A stretch of 64,000 bases of DNA. Origin: Sphingobacterium sp. HMA12. Lineage in GTDB: Bacteria > Bacteroidota > Bacteroidia > Sphingobacteriales > Sphingobacteriaceae. Made by a program: the position numbers and the translations under genes. Under the pieces are notes generated by a model that searched no databases, was not told the origin of the DNA, and saw only the letters and a program-made list of their open reading frames with translations. Location of the stretch: contig NZ_BEYR01000003.1 in NCBI RefSeq assembly GCF_002933815.1, positions 310,001 through 374,000 on the forward strand, given 5' to 3'. Of this stretch, positions 35,719 to 46,200 are shown piece by piece (within the stretch, counting starts at the first letter, position 1; each line of letters opens with the position of its first letter).

Positions 35719-36855
35719 CTATTTACTTTTTGAACAAAGCTCTTTTAGCGTTGACACAACAAAATCCACTTCTTCTTTTGTATTGTTCTTGCAGAAAGAG
35801 AACCTGACTGAAGGACGGTCAGCATTTGTTTTGATCGCCCCGAGGACATGTGAACCAATATCTGTTCCCGAGCTACAGGCGCTTCCACCGGAACAGGATA
35901 TGCCGGCTATATCCAAATTAAATAATAGCATATCAGCAAGATCACTGCAGGGGAAAGAGACATTCAGTACAGTGTATAAAGATTTTTCCGGTTCGACGAC
36001 ACCGTTGAATTCAATAGCTGGGATAGCTTTTTGTAATTCCTCAATCATGTATGACTTAAGGGCTTGAATAGAAGCTTGGTGTTCATCCATATGCTCATAG
36101 GCGAGTTCCAACGCTTTCGCGAGACCTGCGATCCCATAAACATTTTCAGTGCCGCCACGCATATTCCGTTCTTGGGCACCTCCATAAATCAACGGTTTGA
36201 TTTTGTTGTTAGCGTTGATATAGAGGAAACCTACACCTTTTGGTCCGTGAAACTTATGGGCCGCTCCCGTAATAAAATCAATTTTAAGCTGACCCAGATC
36301 ATGCGGATAATGCCCCATGGTCTGTACCGTGTCGGAATGAAATACAGCATTATATCGCTGACATAATTCCGATATACGTTGGATATCATTGAGGTTGCCA
36401 ATTTCATTATTGGCGTGCATAATAGAAACAAAAGTACGGGGATTGCTACTTAAGAGCTCTTCCAGTTGATCAAGGTCTAAATTACCTTTACTGTCTACGT
36501 TGAGTAAATCAAGGTGAACTTTTCCGGCCTTCTCAAGCTCCTCCAGCGTATGCAGGACAGCGTGGTGTTCTATTGGTGACGTGATCGCATGCGTGATGCC
36601 AAAGTCCGTGATCGAACGTACGATGGCCATATTGTCGGCTTCGGTGCCCCCCGAAGTAAAGAAAATTTCTGCCGGAGATACATGGAGTAGATTGGCGATC
36701 GTTTTCCGTGCTTTTTCTACGATTGTTTTTACTTGTCTTCCGTGACTGTGGATAGAAGATGGATTTCCAAAATTGTTATCCATGACATCTACCATTACTT
36801 TAATAACTTCAGGATCTAGGGCTGTAGTCGCAGCATTGTCAAAATATACTTGCAT
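35719..36855 (-). CDS. Cysteine desulfurase, NifS/IscS type
   Basis: PLP enzyme that removes sulfur from cysteine for Fe-S clusters or tRNA thiolation, 378 residues. The class V aminotransferase core shows YFDNAATTALDPEV, EIFFTSGGTEADNMAIV, the PLP lysine in GAAHKFHGPKGVGFLYI (Lys201), and the persulfide loop SCSGGSACSSG (Cys327). The loop is the short type of group I enzymes. No iscU or other Fe-S gene is adjacent, so the main role cannot be assigned. The TAATTTTG box ends only 4 nt before the ATG. Confidence 0.92.
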   Translation of the reverse strand: MQVYFDNAATTALDPEVIKVMVDVMDNNFGNPSSIHSHGRQVKTIVEKARKTIANLLHVSPAEIFFTSGGTEADNMAIVRSITDFGITHAITSPIEHHAVLHTLEELEKAGKVHLDLLNVDSKGNLDLDQLEELLSSNPRTFVSIMHANNEIGNLNDIQRISELCQRYNAVFHSDTVQTMGHYPHDLGQLKIDFITGAAHKFHGPKGVGFLYINANNKIKPLIYGGAQERNMRGGTENVYGIAGLAKALELAYEHMDEHQASIQALKSYMIEELQKAIPAIEFNGVVEPEKSLYTVLNVSFPCSDLADMLLFNLDIAGISCSGGSACSSGTDIGSHVLGAIKTNADRPSVRFSFCKNNTKEEVDFVVSTLKELCSKSK

Positions 36856-36859
36856 GGTG

Positions 36860-36889
36860 CAAAATTACAAATCTCAAAAGTAAATCAAA
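36860..36889 (-). promoter_or_regulatory. Predicted promoter of cysteine desulfurase (leaderless type)
   Basis: Minus strand TTTG (36886-36889), an 18-nt spacer and TAATTTTG (36860-36867), ending 4 nt before the ATG (36855). Confidence 0.6.
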
Positions 36890-37029
36890 TGCATTAAATG
36901 ACTTATTTTAATCAGAATTTGGTCGTTTTTTTAGGCCGTGCTGAAATCGTTGCGACAAATTCCGTCTGAACCGAGGGAGAGTCGATCTTTCCCCGTTTTG
37001 GAAGAAATATTTTTTTGAACCCACATAGA

Positions 37030-38661
37030 TTATGGTAAAGGTGCATGTTGCCGTCGTATAATTATAATAAGGAATCCACCCAGAGCGATTGCTAAGCCCA
37101 GGTACGCAGCGATATCGCCAGTTTGGGTATATGTTGTAATTTCCTCATTTAAATTGATTTCCTGATTCAATGCTGCGGGTATCCACCATTTTGTCTGCTG
37201 TACAATATCGCCGCGTTGATTGATAAAACCGGATATCCCAGTATTCGCCGATCGGGCAACCCAGCGTCGATTTTCAATAGCTCTTAGTTTAGCATATTGC
37301 AGATGCTGGTCTTTCCCAGAAGTATTGCCCCACCAACCATCGTTGGTAATGATTGCGATAAACTGAGCTCCTTTTTTGACATATTTTGCCACATAATCAC
37401 CCCAAATGGATTCATAGCAAATGACTGGAGCAGCACCGATACCACTTTGTGCATAGAAAACCGAAGGCTCAGCCTGTTTTCCGTAACCGCCTGTCGTACC
37501 GCCAAATGCTTTAAATAATGGTTTTAAAAAATTCATCGCCGCGCCAAAGGGCATCTGCTCCACGCCGGGGACCAATTTGGATTTATGGTAAAATTGCAGT
37601 TTGGAGGAGTAATCGATCAATGTTGCCGCGTTAAAGTTGTCCTGGTAAATATTCGGGGCAATTTCACGTGCGGTCGGTGTCTTCGCATAATTATATAATT
37701 GATAACTCTCTATACCCGATAAGACATTGCCGTTTTTGTACTGATCTAAAAATTGCAGAATCCGTTGATAGGAATAAGTCTCACGAAGATTTTCTTCATC
37801 AAAATCACCATTTTGTGAAAGGGCGGTTTCAGGCCAGATAAAAAACTCCGTGTTTGGTTTCGCCACAGAATTAGAAAGAGAAAACAAGGTGTTCAATTGC
37901 TCTTCAGGGCTGATCCGAAACTTGATGTAAGGATTCACGTTCGGTTGTACGACGACGACCTGGGCTGGATTTTGGTGCTCCTCATAGTTGAAATAACGAA
38001 CCAAAGAATAGGCAGTGGGAACCAGTGTGACCAAAACTAGGCAAAAGATAGGGACAAGTCTGTTTTTGAGCTGGTAGATCTCTTTCCGATTGAGGTAAAG
38101 TATGAAAACCAAGATATTGACCAGCCAGATCCATATAGATCCGCCGTACACACCGGTTATTTCATACCATTGGATCAATTGATGAAAGTTGGCAAAACCG
38201 TTTCCCAAAGTCATCCATGGAAATGCCAGATCCCAGGAGGCGTGTAAAAATTCATAGCTGATCCAAAACCCCATTAATCCAAAAAGGGATAATAGCAGTG
38301 AAGTTTTACGCCTTAATTGATAATATAAGGTAAACGCAATAGCCATTAAAGCCGCGCCAAGGCAGAAAGGGATCAAACTGATCAGAATTGCCGCAAAAGG
38401 AGGCATAACTGCCGAGATGGAATTGTATACCCAATAAATGGATGCGGTATTCCAGACAACCGCCGTTAGTCCCGCGGTTAGAAAAATCTTCTTCGCTTTC
38501 TTTTTAATTGTTTGGCTGCGGATAATGTTTTCCAGTGCAATCAATAAAGGTAGAAATCCAATAAAGAGCAACAAACTGGAATAGGGGATAGGAGGCCACC
38601 CCAACCACAATAAAAAGGCACTTAAAAGTGCCAATAAATAGTTATTCTTCACAATGCCCAC
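37030..38661 (-). CDS. lnt: Apolipoprotein N-acyltransferase
   Basis: Inner-membrane enzyme that adds the third acyl chain to lipoproteins. The protein has 543 residues: an N-terminal domain of about six membrane helices, a nitrilase-type periplasmic domain, and a final membrane helix. The nitrilase triad is visible: Glu in FIWPETAL, Lys in HKSKLVPGVEQMPFG, and Cys in PVICYESIWGDYV. NDGWWG and RAIENRRWVARSANTGISGFI are further Lnt motifs. The start is a GTG at 38661, 5 nt after the stop of the PH-SHOCT gene; a second GTG at 38652 is possible. It is part of an rsmI/PH-SHOCT/lnt gene row. Confidence 0.93.
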   Translation of the reverse strand: MGIVKNNYLLALLSAFLLWLGWPPIPYSSLLLFIGFLPLLIALENIIRSQTIKKKAKKIFLTAGLTAVVWNTASIYWVYNSISAVMPPFAAILISLIPFCLGAALMAIAFTLYYQLRRKTSLLLSLFGLMGFWISYEFLHASWDLAFPWMTLGNGFANFHQLIQWYEITGVYGGSIWIWLVNILVFILYLNRKEIYQLKNRLVPIFCLVLVTLVPTAYSLVRYFNYEEHQNPAQVVVVQPNVNPYIKFRISPEEQLNTLFSLSNSVAKPNTEFFIWPETALSQNGDFDEENLRETYSYQRILQFLDQYKNGNVLSGIESYQLYNYAKTPTAREIAPNIYQDNFNAATLIDYSSKLQFYHKSKLVPGVEQMPFGAAMNFLKPLFKAFGGTTGGYGKQAEPSVFYAQSGIGAAPVICYESIWGDYVAKYVKKGAQFIAIITNDGWWGNTSGKDQHLQYAKLRAIENRRWVARSANTGISGFINQRGDIVQQTKWWIPAALNQEINLNEEITTYTQTGDIAAYLGLAIALGGFLIIIIRRQHAPLP

Positions 38662-38666
38662 CTATT

Positions 38667-39359
38667 TTATAAACTGGATAAAACTTCTCTTTTCTTTTGC
38701 TCGTATTCGTCCTGAGTGATCAATTGCTTGTCGAAGAGTGTTTTTAGTTTTTTCAGTTTTAAAGTAATTTCGTCATCTTCCTCTTCTACTATTGGAGCAA
38801 CCGGGATTGGAGCGGGAGCTGCCGGTGGTGTAACCGGAGCAGATGCCACAGGTTGAACTACTGGGAATGGTGGAGTAATGGCCGGTGCCGCTGCCGGTTT
38901 CTCAACAACGATCTCCCGGGGGTTGCTGGGAGCAATGACAATCTTTTCTTTTTCAGCGGCCAACTCAGTCTTTTTATAGTTTTCAAGAGCAGCCTTGATA
39001 TATTGGTAAAGTTTCCTTGCCTGAACTTTTGGAATGTAGTCAATACTTAAATTCTCTCCTGTAAAAGGAATGACAGTGACTTTCGATCCAAAGATTTCCT
39101 CTTTGAAGGCAATATCCTTAATATCCTGCCAGCCGAAAATTTCAAAATCTGTCGCCAGCCCCAATTTGGTAAATTCGCACATAAAAATACGCTTATTACT
39201 AATGGTGATACTGTCCGGTAAAATTGTCACCGCAGGTTTTTTCTGTACGGCGATATAATCTATTTTTTCTCCTGGAGTAAGCATGTCCTGGACCTTGGTA
39301 ACCAACTTTTCGATGATTTTTATATCCTGTCCGTCCTGTGCAAATAGTTCCATGTTCAT
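38667..39359 (-). CDS. PH-like and SHOCT-domain protein
   Basis: A 230-residue cytoplasmic protein with three parts. Residues of about 25-125 look like a bacterial PH-type domain (KPAVTILPDSITISNKRIFMCEFTKLGLATDFEIFGWQDI in outline). The middle is a Pro/Ala-rich linker (about 150-195). The last 30 residues, LKKLKTLFDKQLITQDEYEQKKREVLSSL in outline, are a SHOCT domain, a short oligomerisation helix pair with the typical G/Q-L-I-T-x-E-E-Y pattern. The function is unknown. It is located 36 nt downstream of the rsmI stop and 5 nt upstream of lnt, so it may be cotranscribed with both. An alternative ATG lies two codons in. Confidence 0.72.
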   Translation of the reverse strand: MNMELFAQDGQDIKIIEKLVTKVQDMLTPGEKIDYIAVQKKPAVTILPDSITISNKRIFMCEFTKLGLATDFEIFGWQDIKDIAFKEEIFGSKVTVIPFTGENLSIDYIPKVQARKLYQYIKAALENYKKTELAAEKEKIVIAPSNPREIVVEKPAAAPAITPPFPVVQPVASAPVTPPAAPAPIPVAPIVEEEDDEITLKLKKLKTLFDKQLITQDEYEQKKREVLSSL

Positions 39360-39395
39360 GTCAAATACGTTTTAGTAATCAAAGATTGTCAAAAT

Positions 39396-40061
39396 TTATT
39401 CCAATCCACCTACACAAAATACAAATTCTCCTTTAATTGGATTGTTTTCAAAGTGTAATTTTAAATCAGTTAATGTTCCGCGGACATTTTCCTCGTACAG
39501 CTTACTTAATTCCCTGGAGATGGAGGCTTGTCTTTCCGCTCCGAAAACAGTAATAAACTCTTCTATTGTCTTGAGGATACGGTGTGGTGATTCATAGAAA
39601 ATCATTGTTCTTTTTTCTTCCGCCAATGCCTTTAATCGCGTTTGGCGTCCCTTTTTCACAGGAAGGAAACCTTCAAAGCAGAAACGGTCATTAGGCAGGC
39701 CTGAGTTGACCAGTGCCGGAACAAAAGCGGTGGCACCGGGTAGACATTGTACTTCTAGTCCCTCTTTGATAGCTGCCCTGACCAATAAAAAACCGGGATC
39801 GGAGATCGCTGGTGTTCCAGCATCTGAAATGAGGGCGATGTTTTGTCCTTCTTTCAGAAATTTGATGATTTCAGAAACCGCTTTATGTTCGTTATGCTGA
39901 TGGTGCGCAAACACCTTTTTATCTATCCCAAAATGCTTTAAAAGGGGAGCACTGGTTCTTGTATCCTCTGCTAAGATGATGTCTACTTCTTTCAGAATAT
40001 TGACTGCACGAAAGGTCATGTCCTCGAGATTGCCAATAGGTGTTGGAACTAAATATAACAT
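39396..40061 (-). CDS. rsmI: 16S rRNA 2'-O-ribose C1402 methyltransferase
   Basis: SAM-dependent tetrapyrrole-methylase-fold enzyme that methylates C1402 in the 16S decoding centre. The protein has 221 residues. Motifs: LYLVPTPIGNLEDMTFRAVNILKEVDIILAEDTRTS at the N-terminus, ALISDAGTPAISDPGFLLVRAAI in the middle, LPGATAFVPALVNSGLP and MIFYESPHRILKTIEE. The short C-terminal domain of some RsmI forms is absent, as often in Bacteroidota. The ATG at 40061 is chosen: an in-frame TTG at 40067 belongs to a TAACTTTG promoter box. Confidence 0.93.
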   Translation of the reverse strand: MLYLVPTPIGNLEDMTFRAVNILKEVDIILAEDTRTSAPLLKHFGIDKKVFAHHQHNEHKAVSEIIKFLKEGQNIALISDAGTPAISDPGFLLVRAAIKEGLEVQCLPGATAFVPALVNSGLPNDRFCFEGFLPVKKGRQTRLKALAEEKRTMIFYESPHRILKTIEEFITVFGAERQASISRELSKLYEENVRGTLTDLKLHFENNPIKGEFVFCVGGLE

Positions 40062-40064
40062 GGT

Positions 40065-40072
40065 CAAAGTTA
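40065..40072 (-). promoter_or_regulatory. Predicted -7 box of rsmI (leaderless type)
   Basis: TAACTTTG on the minus strand, followed by ACC and then the ATG (40061). The gap is 3 nt. No clear -33 TTG is seen. Confidence 0.45.
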
Positions 40073-40152
40073 AGTTTTTTTTACTATATAATATGCGCTA
40101 AAACATTCTGTCTATTTTAGAGTTATTTTCTATATAAATGCAATAATAAATT

Positions 40153-41226
40153 ATGCAATACATAGAAAAAATACAAGCACATCTAGGTGCAGAATCAGAT
40201 TATCTATTAGCGTTTGACAAACCAGCAGTTTCCAAAACGATGCTCCATCTTCCCGAATCTACTTTTATTGATCAGGTATATGGTAGCAGTGACCGCACAC
40301 CACAGGTATTACGCAGTTTAGGTCAGCTTTTTGGAACTGGTCGGTTAGCCAATACCGGGTATCTGTCCATATTGCCGGTAGATCAGGGGATAGAACACAG
40401 TGCCGGAGCCTCTTTTGCCCCTAATCCCCACTATTTTGATCCGGAGAATATCGTGAAATTGGCGTTGGAAGGGAATTGTAATGCTGTAGCCTCGACTTTT
40501 GGTGTTTTAGGGGCGGTGTCACGGAAATATGCGCACAAGATTCCTTTTCTGGTCAAAATCAATCACAACGAATTGTTGACCTATCCCAACCGTGCTGACC
40601 AAATCCTGTACGGAACGATACGCGAAGCCTGGAACATGGGAGCGGTAGCAGTTGGTGCGACCATTTATTTCGGTTCGGAAGAGTCCGATCGCCAGATTAT
40701 CGAGGTAGCAAAAGCATTTGAAGAAGCACATTCACTTGGTATGGCTACTGTATTATGGTGCTATTTGCGAAATTCAGCATTTAAAACAGGAGACAAGGAC
40801 TATCATCTGGCAGCGGATTTGACCGGTCAAGCCAACCATCTTGGCGTAACGATCAAAGCAGATATCATTAAACAAAAACTTCCGGAATTGAACGGTGGCT
40901 TTAAGGCGTTGAATATGGGGAAGAGTAGCTACGGTAAATTAGATGAACGGATGTATACGCAGTTATCATCGGATCATCCGATTGATCTTTGTCGCTACCA
41001 GGTGCTCAACTGTTTTGCCGGTAGAGCCGGGCTTATTAATTCCGGCGGGGCATCGGGACAAAATGATATACAGGAAGCTGTAAAAACCGCTGTAATCAAT
41101 AAAAGAGCCGGTGGGACAGGTTTGATATCCGGCCGGAAGGCTTTCCAGAAGCCAATGCAGGAAGGCGTGGAATTGCTCCATGCGATCCAGGATGTCTATT
41201 TATGTAAAGAAGTTACGATAGTATAA
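40153..41226 (+). CDS. fbaB: Class I fructose-bisphosphate aldolase, DhnA/FbaB type
   Basis: Schiff-base aldolase of glycolysis/gluconeogenesis, 357 residues. It matches the archaeal/DhnA-type class I family: [24 protein letters not shown] near residue 75, [28 protein letters not shown], and the C-terminal [13 protein letters not shown]. The Schiff-base lysine is most likely the one in [13 protein letters not shown], judged from position. Class II aldolase motifs are absent. It lies between the divergent rsmI and serS without operon overlap. Confidence 0.88.
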   Translation: MQYIEKIQAHLGAESDYLLAFDKPAVSKTMLHLPESTFIDQVYGSSDRTPQVLRSLGQLFGTGRLANTGYLSILPVDQGIEHSAGASFAPNPHYFDPENIVKLALEGNCNAVASTFGVLGAVSRKYAHKIPFLVKINHNELLTYPNRADQILYGTIREAWNMGAVAVGATIYFGSEESDRQIIEVAKAFEEAHSLGMATVLWCYLRNSAFKTGDKDYHLAADLTGQANHLGVTIKADIIKQKLPELNGGFKALNMGKSSYGKLDERMYTQLSSDHPIDLCRYQVLNCFAGRAGLINSGGASGQNDIQEAVKTAVINKRAGGTGLISGRKAFQKPMQEGVELLHAIQDVYLCKEVTIV

Positions 41227-41254
41227 GATGTGTAGTGGATAATCACTGTAATTA

Positions 41255-41286
41255 TTGCCAAAAAGCGGCAATTTTCACTATCTTTG
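41255..41286 (+). promoter_or_regulatory. Predicted serS promoter
   Basis: TTG (41255-41257), a 21-nt spacer and TATCTTTG (41279-41286), 31 nt before the serS ATG. Confidence 0.55.
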
Positions 41287-41317
41287 TTCACTATTTTTTA
41301 AATAACACATTTATATT

Positions 41318-42589
41318 ATGTTGCAATTGAATTATATCCGTGAAAACAGGGATACGGTTATCGAAAGATTGGCTGTCAAGCATTTCAAGGAAATTGGATT
41401 GGTCGACGAAATCATCAGTTTAGATGAAGATCGCCGTAAGATCCAAGCGGAATCGGACGCACTTTCGGGCGAAGCTAATGCGGCAGCGAAACAGATTGGA
41501 GATCTGATGCGCCAAGGGAAAAAAGAAGAAGCTGAAGCCGTTAAATCGCAATCCTCCGGATATAAAGAGCAGGTGAAGCAACTGTTGGATAAATTGGGAG
41601 CGATCGAAATCCAGTTGAATGATAAGATTGTTCAATTGCCTAATTTACCGCATCAATCTGTTCCTACAGGTGTAAGCGCTGACGATAATGAGGTGGTATT
41701 AACGAATGGGGAGATTCCTGCACTATCAGAAGATGCCTTACCACATTGGGAATTATTAAATAAATACGATATTGTGGATTTAGAGCTTGGTGTAAAAGTT
41801 GCTGGAGCGGGATTCCCAATTTATAAAGGTAAGGGCGCAAAATTGCAACGTGCACTGATCAATTTCTTTTTGGATCAGGCAGCTGAGCAAGGATATGAAG
41901 AGGTGCAGGTACCGATTTTGGTTAATGAGGATTCAGCATTCGCTACAGGACAATTGCCTGATAAAGAAGGGCAGATGTATTACGTTAATAACGATAATCT
42001 ATATCTGATTCCTACAGCAGAGGTACCAGTTACCAATATCTATAGAGACGTAATTGTTAAGGAAGCACAGTTCCCAATTAAACATTGCGCCTATACACCA
42101 TGTTTCCGTCGTGAAGCCGGTTCATATGGAGCCCATGTGCGTGGTTTGAACCGTCTGCATCAGTTTGATAAAGTAGAGACGGTACAACTTGTTCATCCAG
42201 AAAAATCGTATGAAGTATTGGAGGAAATGAGCCTGTATGTACAAGGCTTGCTTCAACAATTGGAACTGCCTTATCGTGTGTTGCGTTTATGTGGTGGCGA
42301 TATGAGTTTTACTTCCGCAATGACGTATGATATGGAAGTGTATAGTTCTGCCCAAAAGCGTTGGTTGGAGGTATCTTCTGTATCTAATTTTGAAACATAT
42401 CAAGCCAATCGTTTGAAAGTACGTTTCAAAAATTCAGATGGAAAAATGCAATTGGCCCACACATTAAATGGCTCGGCGTTAGCATTACCACGTATTGTGG
42501 CTGCAATTTTAGAGAATAATCAAACGGATAAAGGTATTCGCATACCAGCAGTATTGGTGCCTTATACCAAATTTGAATATATTGATTAA
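41318..42589 (+). CDS. serS: Seryl-tRNA synthetase
   Basis: Class II synthetase charging tRNA-Ser, 423 residues. The N-terminal ~110 residues form the long coiled-coil arm that binds the tRNA variable arm. The catalytic core shows motif 1 region GAGFPIYKGKGAKLQRALINFFLDQA, motif 2 CFRREAGSYGAHVRGLNRLHQFDKVE, the serine-binding TAEVPVTN, and motif 3 LNGSALALPRIVAAILENNQ. It is complete and monocistronic with a clear promoter and terminator. Confidence 0.97.
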   Translation: MLQLNYIRENRDTVIERLAVKHFKEIGLVDEIISLDEDRRKIQAESDALSGEANAAAKQIGDLMRQGKKEEAEAVKSQSSGYKEQVKQLLDKLGAIEIQLNDKIVQLPNLPHQSVPTGVSADDNEVVLTNGEIPALSEDALPHWELLNKYDIVDLELGVKVAGAGFPIYKGKGAKLQRALINFFLDQAAEQGYEEVQVPILVNEDSAFATGQLPDKEGQMYYVNNDNLYLIPTAEVPVTNIYRDVIVKEAQFPIKHCAYTPCFRREAGSYGAHVRGLNRLHQFDKVETVQLVHPEKSYEVLEEMSLYVQGLLQQLELPYRVLRLCGGDMSFTSAMTYDMEVYSSAQKRWLEVSSVSNFETYQANRLKVRFKNSDGKMQLAHTLNGSALALPRIVAAILENNQTDKGIRIPAVLVPYTKFEYID

Positions 42590-42633
42590 TACATACAATT
42601 AATAGCGAATTCTTATTGTTGAATTGCTATCGG

Positions 42634-42673
42634 AAAGAGGCTCTACCTGAGAAGGTAAAGCCTCTTTTTTTTG
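42634..42673 (+). terminator. serS terminator
   Basis: AAAGAGGCT (42634-42642) / AGCCTCTTT (42659-42667), with an inner TACCT/AGGTA stem, is followed by a T-run (to 42672), 45 nt after the stop. Confidence 0.8.
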
Positions 42674-42930
42674 AAATAACCCGATTCATTTTAACTTTAG
42701 AATCGTTATAAATTACTATTTTTTTTGCGACTAAAATAAGGGAATGCAACTGTTAATGTTTTCTTATGACATTGTTAATGTTTTGTTAAATCTTATAGAT
42801 TCCGTATAAAATTCTGTTTTGAATTTGTTTGCAGAGTTTTTATTCTAAAATGAATCTTGTGTTTGAATTTGTAAGATACTGCTGTCTTTGTTGCGGTATT
42901 TTTTGTTTTTAAGAGTGAATGTTAAAAAAC

Positions 42931-42961
42931 TTGTAAAAGCAACTTTGGCTTTCTATATTTG
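42931..42961 (+). promoter_or_regulatory. Predicted promoter of the first susC gene
   Basis: TTGTAAAAG at the -33 position (TTG 42931-42933), a 20-nt spacer and TATATTTG (42954-42961). The ATG is at 43233, so the predicted leader is about 265 nt. Confidence 0.55.
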
Positions 42962-42967
42962 GAACCG

Positions 42968-43232
42968 CTAATACAAATCGCACTAACTATTATACACTGT
43001 AAATGCTGAAAGGAGCAAATTTTACAGCTGAGTATTTTCAACGGATTGACTCTACATCTACCTAGGGACTCTTTTCCACTAATATTTTCAACTGTTATCA
43101 CTTGAATGGCGATATGCTGTTTTGCGTATTGTTATTTATTGTCTAAACAATGTCTGTTTAGACAGTTATGTTAACGGATATAATTTATATCAAATAAAGG
43201 ATTAGAAAAATAATAAATTAACTAACTAAAAC
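42968..43232 (+). promoter_or_regulatory. Long structured leader of the first susC gene
   Basis: It contains ACTAACTATTATACA (42982-42996), repeated with one change in the leader of the second susC. An imperfect stem CTGTAAATGCT / AGCA-AAT-TTTACAG (42997-43027) with a GAAAGG loop follows. A 9-bp hairpin TGTCTAAAC / GTTTAGACA (43140-43164) lies further down. No ORF with a start codon and convincing length is visible. The mRNA structures are inferred by eye. Confidence 0.4.
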
Positions 43233-46200
43233 ATGAAACAAACATTACTAAGTTTTCTTGTTGGTGGAATGATCTTAACTTCGGTTGCATTCGCACAAGA
43301 AAAAAAGATTAGTGGTCGTGTGACATCTGCTGATGGTAAGGGGTTACCAGGGGTTACAGTAGTTGTACAAGGAACTAATCAGGCGACACAAACAGATGCT
43401 AGTGGTAATTATTCATTGAATGTACCTGCAGGCAAAGTTGTCGTCTTCCGTTCAGTTGGTTTTGACGATAAAACCATCATTGTTAATAACAATAGCACTG
43501 TTTTCAATATCTCCATGGAAAACCATGATAATGCATTGGAAGAGGTTGTTGTGACAGCGATGGGACAATCACGTCAAAAACGTGCATTAAGCTATGCTAC
43601 GCAAGAAGTTAAGGGTGATAAGCTAACCGAAGGAGCGAATAGTAATCTAGCTACAGCATTGCAAGGTAAAGTATCAGGGGTTCAGGTAACGCCTTCATCG
43701 GGTATGCCAGGAGCATCCGCTAATATTACGATCCGTGGAGCGCGTTCATTCACTGGAAATAATTCACCTTTATACATCGTTGATGGGTTACCAATTTCAT
43801 CGACTTCAGATCAATCAACTGGAAACTCAGTTTCCGGTGCGGATTATTCATCCAGAGGATTGGACATTGATCCAAACGATATCGAAAGCATCAATATCTT
43901 AAAAGGACAGGCAGCATCTGCATTGTATGGTATGCGTGCTTCGAATGGTGTGATTATTATTACCACAAAGAGCGGTAAAGGAAAGCAGGGTAAGCCACAA
44001 ATTTCGTACAATTCGAATGTTTCCTTTGACAAAGTGTCTGTACTTCCTGAATTCCAGACAAAGTATGCACAAGGAACTAATGGTCAATACTCGCCATTAT
44101 CTTCTATGTCTTGGGGGCAGCAAATTCAAGACTTGTATAACGATCCTGTTTATGGTGGAAATACTGATAATGACTATACGAAAAAGTATGGTAAGCATGA
44201 AGGTAAATACTATGTACCGCAACGTGCCAATGCCGGTATGGATCCATGGGCTACACCACAGGCTTATAATAATGCTAAAGACTTTTTCAATACAGGGAAC
44301 ACCTACAATAACTCCTTCAATATTGTTCAAGGGTTTGAGAAAGGTAGCTATGCTTTGTCTTTGGGAGCAACCAATGCTGATGGTATAGTTCCATCAACGG
44401 GAATGGATCGTTATACAGCCAAATTATCAGGTGAGGCCAAATTGTCAGACAAGTGGACGACAGGCTTTACAGGTAATTATGTCAATTCGCATATTTCAAA
44501 ACAAACTGGTGCTAATAATGGGATCATTGCGACCGTTTTTGGAGCTCCAGCATCATATGATTTAAAAGGCATACCGTCTCATAATTTAAACGCGCCGACA
44601 ACCCAAAATACTTACCGGAGCACGAGCGGCTTTGATGGAGCATATTGGGCTGTTGATCACAATAAATTTACGGAAGATACACAACGTTTCTTTGGAAATG
44701 GTTTTGGACAATATGCGACAAATTTAGGTGAAAATCAAAAATTAACACTAAAATACCAAGCGGGGGTTGATTCTTATACAACAAACTATACCGATCTTTG
44801 GGGATATGGTCATGCGGATGGATTTGGTGAAGTTGAAAACTTTAATGTTTCAGTAACGGAATGGAACTCCTTAGGAACAGCTGCGTACAACTGGAAAATC
44901 AATGATGACTTGGTTCTCGATGCCATGGTCGGTAACGAGATTGTAAACCGCAACAGAAGAAGAGACTATGCTTATGGTGCGAATTTTAATTTTCCGGGAT
45001 GGAATCATATCAATAATGCTTCTACGGTAACTACTGAGCAAACATTGCGTCATACACGTACATTTGGTACATTTGGTAGTTTAGCCTTGGCTTACAAAAA
45101 CATGTTGTTCTTAAATGCAACAGGTCGTAACGATATTGTTTCTTCTATGCCTAGAAACAATCGTTCATTCTTCTATCCATCTGTTTCAGCAGGTTTCGTA
45201 TTTACAGAATTAGATGCGGTTAAAAATTCGGTGTTGACTATGGGTAAGTTGAGAGCATCTTATGCAGAAGTAGGACAAGCAGGCGATTACTACGATAATT
45301 ATTTTGATAAGCCAACTTATGGTGGTGGATTCTCCAATGGAACTCCGATTCTTTATCCAATAAACAGTGATGGTGTAACTTCATATACATCTTATCCGAT
45401 TGTTTACGATCCAAATTTGAAACCACAAAATACACAAGCTTTCGAATTAGGAACTGATTTGACATTCTGGAATGGTTTAATCAACTTGAATTATACCTTC
45501 TCCCGTCAAAATGTAAAAGATCAGATTTTTGAAGTGCCTTTGGCTGCTTCTACAGGTTACTCAAGCTTAGTAACTAATGGTGGTAAAATCCATACCAATG
45601 CACACGAGTTGACATTAGCTGTTGCGCCATTCCGTTCGGGTGATTTCAAATGGGATTTTGCATTCAATTTTACCAAAATAGACAACTATGTTGATGAGTT
45701 GAAGGAAGGGGTGAATAGTATCTTTATGGGAGGTTTCGTTACACCACAAGTACGTGCCGGTATTGGTTCTAAATTTCCTGTGATCTATGGTGTTTCTTAT
45801 TTAAGAAATGACGCTGGTCAAATTATCGTTGATAAAAACGGTCTTCCTTTAGCAGGTGAAGAAAAAGTGATCGGTAGCGTTTCACCAGATTTTAACCTCG
45901 GTTTCAATACAAACTTCGAGTATAAGAAAATCAGACTTTCAGCAGTATTGGATTGGAAACAAGGAGGGCAGATGTACCACGGTACTTCCGGAACCTTAGA
46001 TGTTTATGGGGTGACTCAAAAATCGGCTGATTTCCGTGACGGTAATGGATTCTTGTTTGAAGGGGCGGCTGTCAAGGAAGTTTCTCCGGGGCAATACGCA
46101 CCAAATGACATTCTTATAGCTCCTAATCCTACTTTTGGTGCAGATGGAAAAGTAAATAATGTATCTACTTATGATTACTTCAATCGTCTGAGCAATATTT

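Noticed and set aside
41254-41275. Hairpin ATTGCC/GGCAAT after the aldolase gene as terminator
   Set aside because: The stem is only 6 bp, the T-tract is weak and it overlaps the serS -33 element; not called.
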